From contig NZ_BTPU01000033.1 of the NCBI RefSeq assembly GCF_036985595.1, forward strand, positions 1 to 30,182: a stretch of 30,182 bases of DNA, given 5' to 3'. The position numbers were made by a program, and so were the translations under genes. Positions within the stretch are counted from its first letter, which is position 1; every line of letters begins with the position of its first letter. The notes under the pieces are model-generated. The model was not told where the DNA came from, searched no databases, and worked only from the letters and a program-made list of their open reading frames with translations. This document shows positions 25,199 through 30,182 of this stretch, piece by piece. Source of the DNA: Vallitalea maricola (GTDB lineage Bacteria; Bacillota; Clostridia; Lachnospirales; Vallitaleaceae).

Positions 25199-25212
25199 AT
25201 AATTAAATATTA

Positions 25213-25241
25213 TTGACAGGTGTAAATTGATACAGTATAAT
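25213..25241 (+). promoter_or_regulatory. Consensus promoter of the LacI-family gene, with a possible operator
   Basis: TTGACA (25213-25218), a 17-bp spacer and TATAAT (25236-25241) match the consensus exactly. The spacer contains TGTA-N6-TACA, and its GTGTAAAT is shared with the palindrome region ahead of the catabolic genes, so autoregulation is possible. Confidence 0.88.
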
Positions 25242-25280
25242 AAAAATATATAAAATAATTATGAATCAGGTGAATGGGCT

Positions 25281-26312
25281 ATGAAAAAACTTAAACGTGT
25301 AACTAGTATGGATGTTGCCAAAGAAGCTGGAGTATCAAGAGCAACAGTTTCTTACATCTTAAATGATGTTCAAGGAGTCAGCATAAAGGAGACGACAAAA
25401 AAGAAAGTTATACAGGCAGCAAAAAAGTTAGGCTATTACCCTGATTCTATGGCAGTAGCACTAAAAACCAATAAGGCGATGTCTATAGGTATTGTTTCCA
25501 AGAGAAATATATCTGAACAAAGGTATATCAAATTCTTGGATGGTGTTAAATCTGCCATAGGTGATAACTATAGCATTATATTATGTTCAGACCATGTAGA
25601 TAATTTTGGATATCCAGAGTATTATAGTTACTATAAACGTAAAAAAATAGATGGTATCCTTTTCTTATCATTTCAAGAACATCTAGCAGAAGAGAAAATA
25701 GATGATTATTTACATATGTCCGTAGAAGAAAATATACCTATAGTATTTGCTGATTATCATTTAAATAATCAGATGGTAAATTGTGTAGATATTAATTACT
25801 ATCATGGTGCATATATGGCAGCAAGCTATTTGATAAAAAATGGGCAAAAAGAGATAATTTATTTGACACCTGATTTTGATACAGAACAAGAGCAACAACG
25901 TAGAAAAGGGGTAGAAGATGCTGTCAATGAGCATAAGGGAATTAAATTAATTAAAACCCCTATTTCAACAGATAATGATAAAGAAATTGAGGCAGTCATT
26001 AAGATTCTAAGTAAAAAAGATGAATATTCTGCAATAATAACTTCTTGGAGTAAAATGGCATATACAGTATTGTATCAGGCTCAACAGCTTAATATAAGTA
26101 TCCCTGATGAAATATCAGTTATTGCACTTGCAGGTTCTAATTTTGATGTTTATACGTATCCAAGACTAACTACATGCAATCTGCCTTTATTTGAATTGGG
26201 TCAAAAAAGTGCGGAAAGATTAATGAATATGTTAACAGATGCAAATACGTTGCCGCTTAATATTACGTTACCTTGTAAACTGAAGGAAAGAGATTCTACT
26301 AAAGGCATATAA
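25281..26312 (+). CDS. LacI-family transcriptional regulator
   Basis: The product has 343 residues. The N-terminal LacI helix-turn-helix is clear (about 8-55: MDVAKEAGVSRATVSYILND and KKLGYYPDSMAVALK), and a periplasmic-binding-protein-like sugar domain (about 62-335) follows. ATG 25281 follows AGGTGA with 7-nt spacing. It is directly upstream of the four-gene catabolic operon, which is preceded by a LacI-type palindrome, so it probably represses that operon until a sugar or sugar derivative appears. The ligand is unknown. Confidence 0.93.
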   Translation: MKKLKRVTSMDVAKEAGVSRATVSYILNDVQGVSIKETTKKKVIQAAKKLGYYPDSMAVALKTNKAMSIGIVSKRNISEQRYIKFLDGVKSAIGDNYSIILCSDHVDNFGYPEYYSYYKRKKIDGILFLSFQEHLAEEKIDDYLHMSVEENIPIVFADYHLNNQMVNCVDINYYHGAYMAASYLIKNGQKEIIYLTPDFDTEQEQQRRKGVEDAVNEHKGIKLIKTPISTDNDKEIEAVIKILSKKDEYSAIITSWSKMAYTVLYQAQQLNISIPDEISVIALAGSNFDVYTYPRLTTCNLPLFELGQKSAERLMNMLTDANTLPLNITLPCKLKERDSTKGI

Positions 26313-26327
26313 TTTTTTTAGTTAATA

Positions 26328-26356
26328 ACTTACACGTGTAAATAAGTGTAAGTAAA
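26328..26356 (+). promoter_or_regulatory. LacI-type operator and promoter of the catabolic operon
   Basis: TTACACGTGTAA (26330-26341) is a perfect 12-bp palindrome with central CG, typical of LacI-family sites. A wider ACTTACAC/GTGTAAGT repeat spans 26328-26353. A weak promoter, CTTACA then TAAAAT at about 18 bp, overlaps it, so binding would block transcription of the operon starting at 26378. Confidence 0.65.
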
Positions 26357-26377
26357 ATATAAATGGAGGTATTCATA

Positions 26378-27457
26378 ATGAAAAAAGTTAAAATAGGTAT
26401 TGTAGGAACAGGATATACCATTGGTATAGCAAAACAACATGTCAAGGCTTATAATGCAAATGAAAAATGTGAACTTGTAGCTTTGTTCGACAAAGTTGAA
26501 GGAAGAGCACAGGACTGGGCAAAAAAGCAGGAGCTTAAGAATATCACTATATGTAAAACATATGAAGAAATGCTTGATATGGTAGATGCAGTAAGTATTT
26601 GTACATCTAACGATGCTCATGGAGAGTTATCCATTAAAGCTTTGGAATCAGGGGTTCATGTGCTTTGCGAGAAACCAATGAGTTCTGAAATCAGCTATGC
26701 AAGAGAGATGGTGGAATGTGCCAAAAAACATCCTGAATTGGTAAATATGATAGGTTTCTGTTATAGAGGTATTCCAGCAATAAAATTTATGAAATCTATA
26801 ATAGACCAAGGGAAATTGGGAAAAATATATGGTTTCAGACAATGTCTTGGTGGAGGAAGAATTGCTAATAAGACAGGTGTAATGCTTGAGTGGAGAATGC
26901 AGAAGAAATATTCTGGTACAGGAGCTTTAGCTGATTTTGGATCTCATATGATTGACATAGTAGATTATTTATTGAAAGATACAGAAGGTCCAGTAAAAGA
27001 AGTAACAGCTATTTCAACAATTTCTATCCCGGAAAGAAAGAAAATTGATGAAGAAGGTATGGGAGCAGTAACCAACGATGATACAACCATTTTTACTGCT
27101 AAGCTTAATAATGGTGCAATTGGAACTTTCTATTCAAGCAGATTAGGCACTAGGGGGCATGTCCTTGAAATAATTGGAGAAGGAGGTATGCTCATCTATG
27201 AACATGAAGATAATGAATTGATAGTTAACTTGAAGGAAAAAGATGGGGGTTACAATGGTAAAAAAGAAGAAGTTGTAGCTGTTCCAGATGAGTTCTTAGA
27301 AGAATCCAAGTTCCATGAAGAGATAAATGAATTTATCGATAATATTATAAATAATAAACAGTCTGAAAGAGATTTTGCTAGAGGACTTTACATTCAGGAA
27401 TTATTAGAAGCATTAAAAGAATCAGCTGATAACAAAAAAACAGTTATCCTTGACTAA
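26378..27457 (+). CDS. Gfo/Idh/MocA-family NAD(P)-dependent oxidoreductase
   Basis: The product has 359 residues. A Rossmann fold opens the protein (IGIVGTGYTIG), the CEKP motif supplies the family's catalytic lysine, and a second conserved region is DFGSHMIDIVDYLL. These enzymes oxidise or reduce a hydroxyl of sugars, inositols or their glycosides. An in-frame ATG at 26363 lies before the ribosome binding site (GGAGG), so ATG 26378 is chosen. It is first in a four-gene operon with 17-21 bp gaps and sits just after the LacI-type operator. Confidence 0.92.
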   Translation: MKKVKIGIVGTGYTIGIAKQHVKAYNANEKCELVALFDKVEGRAQDWAKKQELKNITICKTYEEMLDMVDAVSICTSNDAHGELSIKALESGVHVLCEKPMSSEISYAREMVECAKKHPELVNMIGFCYRGIPAIKFMKSIIDQGKLGKIYGFRQCLGGGRIANKTGVMLEWRMQKKYSGTGALADFGSHMIDIVDYLLKDTEGPVKEVTAISTISIPERKKIDEEGMGAVTNDDTTIFTAKLNNGAIGTFYSSRLGTRGHVLEIIGEGGMLIYEHEDNELIVNLKEKDGGYNGKKEEVVAVPDEFLEESKFHEEINEFIDNIINNKQSERDFARGLYIQELLEALKESADNKKTVILD

Positions 27458-27474
27458 TAGAAAGGAGAATTATT

Positions 27475-28356
27475 ATGAAAGTAGGATTAATCACTAATAG
27501 CTTGGCTTGGGCTGGAATGAAAGATTTAAAAGAAATAAGTAATTGGGCTTGTGATAATGGATTTAAGGATCTGGAAGTTGGGCCAACTATTGAACTTGAT
27601 GAAAAGATCTTTTCAGATATAAAAGAAGAAGGGAAAATTGATATATCTGCCTTAATCTACTGTAGAAATTTTCTTGACGAAGAGAATAATATAGGTGATG
27701 AGCATAAGAAACAATTGATTAGACGTATAGAATTTGCAGGAAAACTAGGGATCGAGAAAGTAATATGCTCAACAGGGGTTACCAAGGATGCCTACTATGG
27801 TGCAAGATTCAATCCTGAAAAAAGTGTAGAAGCTGTTACAGAATGGTTAAAAGAACTAGCAGAATACGCAGAAAGAAATAACGTAAAAATAGCAATAGAG
27901 AACTGCCCAATGATGGGTAACATAGCTATATCACCATATATGTGGGATATACTATTTGATAAAGTTGATTCAGATAAAATAGGATTAGCATTTGATCCAT
28001 CACATATGATTTGGCAGTTTATGAGTCCTTATGAGAACATAATCAAATATAGAAGTAAGATATTCCATTTTCATGGAAAAGATACAGAAATACTATATGA
28101 TAATCTTAAAAAAGTTGGTATCCTACATAATATTACTGAAGAAACCAATTTCTTTGAACATCAGTGGTGGAGACATCGTCTAGTTGGTCTTGGAGATATT
28201 GATTGGAATAAAATTGTAGCTAATCTATATGAAATAGATTATGAAGGTACAATAAGTATTGAACATGAGGACCCAGTTTGGGAAGGAACTCTTGATAAAG
28301 TTGAAAAAGGATTAATACGAGCTAAGAATCATATTGAAAGATTCATTGAAGGTTAA
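27475..28356 (+). CDS. Sugar phosphate isomerase/epimerase-type TIM barrel (AP endonuclease 2 family)
   Basis: The product has 293 residues. Probable metal ligands follow the family pattern: E in IAIENCP, D and H in AFDPSHM, H in FHFHGKD, and E in SIEHEDP. The family contains epimerases, isomerases, dehydratases such as IolE, and 3-keto-glycoside-cleaving enzymes, so the reaction is not determined. The start follows AAAGGAGAA 17 bp after the first oxidoreductase. It is probably coupled to the product of that oxidoreductase. Confidence 0.9.
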   Translation: MKVGLITNSLAWAGMKDLKEISNWACDNGFKDLEVGPTIELDEKIFSDIKEEGKIDISALIYCRNFLDEENNIGDEHKKQLIRRIEFAGKLGIEKVICSTGVTKDAYYGARFNPEKSVEAVTEWLKELAEYAERNNVKIAIENCPMMGNIAISPYMWDILFDKVDSDKIGLAFDPSHMIWQFMSPYENIIKYRSKIFHFHGKDTEILYDNLKKVGILHNITEETNFFEHQWWRHRLVGLGDIDWNKIVANLYEIDYEGTISIEHEDPVWEGTLDKVEKGLIRAKNHIERFIEG

Positions 28357-28373
28357 TTAAGGAGGAAAGTCAT

Positions 28374-29129
28374 ATGAAATTAGGTTGTCATGCTGTATTA
28401 TTCAAAGAAAAAATAAAAGAAGACACAGAAAATACAATAAAGTTATTATCAAGTACAGGTTTTAAAGGGTCAGAAATCGGATCAAGATTTTTTGGAACTG
28501 ACGATAAAAAGTATTTACTTAATATATTAGATAGATATAACTATCAAGTAACTGGTATGCATATTGGTTCACCATTAGAAGAATGGGATATTAATAGTGA
28601 AGAGACAACTAATAAAATACTTAAGGTAGCTGAGTTTGTTAAAGATATGCCTAATAAAAATGTAATCATGTCAACAAAAAGATTTTCAGGTACAGAAGAA
28701 CAGCTTATAAAAGCGGCTAAAAATATTAACAATGCAGCAATAAAATGCCAAGAGATGGGAGTAAAATTAAATCTCCATAATCATATTTGGGAATTTGAAA
28801 ATGATGGATACATTTTTAAAAATTTAGTAGAATACGCTCCTAATCTGAATCTTGGTCTGGATCTAGGATGGGTCTATGCTTCTGGATTTAATCCAATAGA
28901 AGTTGTAGAGAATCATGCTAACAGAATAAGTTATGTTCATCTAAGGGATATTAATGAAAACAATGAATTTGTTGATTTGGGAGAAGGAATAATTGATTTT
29001 AATAAATTGTTGAAAGTACTTAGAAATACATTAGGTGAAGATGGCTGGGCTGTAGTTGAATACGAACATGGGGAACAGGACATTAATAGATATATAAGAG
29101 CTTACAATTTTTTAGAAAAACAAATGTAA
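28374..29129 (+). CDS. Second sugar phosphate isomerase/epimerase-type TIM barrel
   Basis: The product has 251 residues of the same superfamily as the preceding gene but clearly diverged. Landmarks are LHNHIWEFE, LGLDLGWVYASG, YVHLRDI and VVEYEHGEQD, giving a plausible set of metal ligands. The start follows AAGGAGGAA, 17 bp after the previous gene. Two different members in one operon suggest consecutive steps on one substrate, or two epimeric substrates. Confidence 0.9.
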   Translation: MKLGCHAVLFKEKIKEDTENTIKLLSSTGFKGSEIGSRFFGTDDKKYLLNILDRYNYQVTGMHIGSPLEEWDINSEETTNKILKVAEFVKDMPNKNVIMSTKRFSGTEEQLIKAAKNINNAAIKCQEMGVKLNLHNHIWEFENDGYIFKNLVEYAPNLNLGLDLGWVYASGFNPIEVVENHANRISYVHLRDINENNEFVDLGEGIIDFNKLLKVLRNTLGEDGWAVVEYEHGEQDINRYIRAYNFLEKQM

Positions 29130-29150
29130 TATAATATAAAGGGTGATTTT

Positions 29151-30170
29151 ATGGGTAAATTGAAAATTGCAATTATAGGCTGTGGAAGAATATCAGTTGT
29201 CTATAAAGAAGCATTCAAAAACTTAAGTGACAGGATTGAAGTTAGATTTGCAGTTGATAAAGTATTAGATAGAGCTGAAAGTTTTGCAAAAGAATTTGAA
29301 CAATGCTCTTTTTCTGATAGAATAGAAGACCTCCTTGAAGAAGATCTTGATGTTGTTCATATATGTACTCCTCATTTCTTGCATAAGGAACAGATAATTA
29401 AATGTCTAGATAAAGGAATCCACGTTCTTACAGAAAAACCTTTAGCGATAACACTACAAGATGCAGATGCCATAATAGAAGCTGCAAATAGTTCAGGAAA
29501 AAAATTCGGAGTTATATTCCAAAACAGATATATTGAAGGTGTTGTCAAGGCTAAAAAGTTAATAGACAGCGGGGAAATGGGTAAAGTATTAGGAGCTTGG
29601 TCATCACTTACATGGTGGCGTCCACCTTCTTACTATGAATGTGATTGGAAAGGAAGCTGGGAAAAAGAAGGCGGCGGTGTTTTGATAGACCAAGCCATTC
29701 ATAGTATTGATTTAGTGCAACACTTGGTTGGTAGCAAAGTTAAATGGATTAAAGGTCAGATAGATAACAGAGTGTTGAAGAGTGTTGAAGTAGAGGATGT
29801 TGCAAGTGCAGCCATAGGTTTTGAAAATGGTTGTATATATTCACTCTTTGCTACTAACTATTATACGAAGAGTTCTCCTATTCAAATTGAGATAATGTGT
29901 GAAAACGGAATCATCAATATAAAAGGATTTGATGTTACTATAGAAAAAGATGGTGAAACAACTACTATAGAGCACAATGATAAAATTGAGTCAGGTGGAC
30001 AAGGTTATTGGGGTATATATCATTATTATCAAATAAAGGAGTTTTATGATAATGTTATAGAAGATACACCTGTCAAGGTCACAGGATACGAAGGTAAGAA
30101 AGCTCTTGAAATTGTATTAGGTGTTTATGAATCTGCTAAAAAGTCTATAAAATTGGAAATCAATAATTAA
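29151..30170 (+). CDS. Second Gfo/Idh/MocA-family oxidoreductase
   Basis: The product has 339 residues. It has the Rossmann motif IAIIGCGRIS, the catalytic-lysine motif TEKPLAI and DQAIHSIDLVQHLVG, where the conserved histidine is expected in the active site. It is not a close duplicate of the first oxidoreductase; W-rich TWWRPPSYYECDW near residue 160 is distinctive. The start follows AAGGGTGAT. The stop lies 12 bp from the window end, so the operon may continue to the right. The pair could perform oxidation and re-reduction around the TIM-barrel steps. Confidence 0.92.
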   Translation: MGKLKIAIIGCGRISVVYKEAFKNLSDRIEVRFAVDKVLDRAESFAKEFEQCSFSDRIEDLLEEDLDVVHICTPHFLHKEQIIKCLDKGIHVLTEKPLAITLQDADAIIEAANSSGKKFGVIFQNRYIEGVVKAKKLIDSGEMGKVLGAWSSLTWWRPPSYYECDWKGSWEKEGGGVLIDQAIHSIDLVQHLVGSKVKWIKGQIDNRVLKSVEVEDVASAAIGFENGCIYSLFATNYYTKSSPIQIEIMCENGIINIKGFDVTIEKDGETTTIEHNDKIESGGQGYWGIYHYYQIKEFYDNVIEDTPVKVTGYEGKKALEIVLGVYESAKKSIKLEINN

Positions 30171-30182
30171 TAAATAAAAGCT

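Overview
The DNA is AT-rich throughout. Start sites carry strong AGGAGG-type ribosome binding sites, promoters are sigma-A-like, surface proteins carry S-layer homology (SLH) domains, and there are no outer-membrane genes. This points to a Gram-positive, probably anaerobic member of the Clostridia, perhaps a Lachnospirales/Vallitalea-like organism. That placement is inference only. No rRNA, tRNA, CRISPR array, insertion sequence or phage gene was seen.

Layout. (1) 1-3272: an AraC-family regulator (minus strand, cut by the window edge), divergent from a glycoside hydrolase family 2 gene that ends at a terminator. (2) 3323-5011: a consensus promoter, a long 5' leader and a LysM-G5-M23 cell-wall peptidase with its own terminator. 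(3) 5057-6943, minus strand: an FCD-type GntR regulator followed by lrgA-lrgB (CidA/LrgAB family, whose members include pyruvate facilitators). A PdhR/FadR-like operator lies in front of lrgA. (4) 7159-7416: a small unknown ORF with a damaged-looking start. (5) 7546-22404: the main feature, a cobalamin-riboswitch-controlled run of six genes. (6) 22405-22858: a gene-free, hairpin-rich gap. (7) 22795-25198: a MerR-type promoter, an ABC-2-type exporter (ATPase and permease) and a BmrR-like MerR regulator. (8) 25213-30170: a LacI-family regulator, then four catabolic genes (two Gfo/Idh/MocA oxidoreductases flanking two sugar isomerase/epimerase-type TIM barrels). A LacI-type palindrome sits in front of them.

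How the central block works together. A cobalamin aptamer is followed by a convincing terminator and a competing antiterminator. Downstream are a secreted beta-rich surface protein, a 1981-residue SLH-anchored protein with transcobalamin-C-terminal-like (DUF4430-type) domains, an SLH-anchored alpha6/alpha6-toroid protein resembling the N-terminal domain of intrinsic factor/transcobalamin, a membrane-anchored DUF4430 protein, an ECF T component, and one polypeptide that fuses two ECF ATPases to a multi-spanning membrane region resembling an S component. The simplest reading is a Gram-positive cobamide (or precursor) capture and import system. In it, the two halves of an intrinsic-factor-like binder are separate wall- and membrane-attached proteins that hand ligand to a fused ECF importer. 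Regulation by a cobalamin riboswitch is read from the sequence; ligand binding by the surface proteins is inference.
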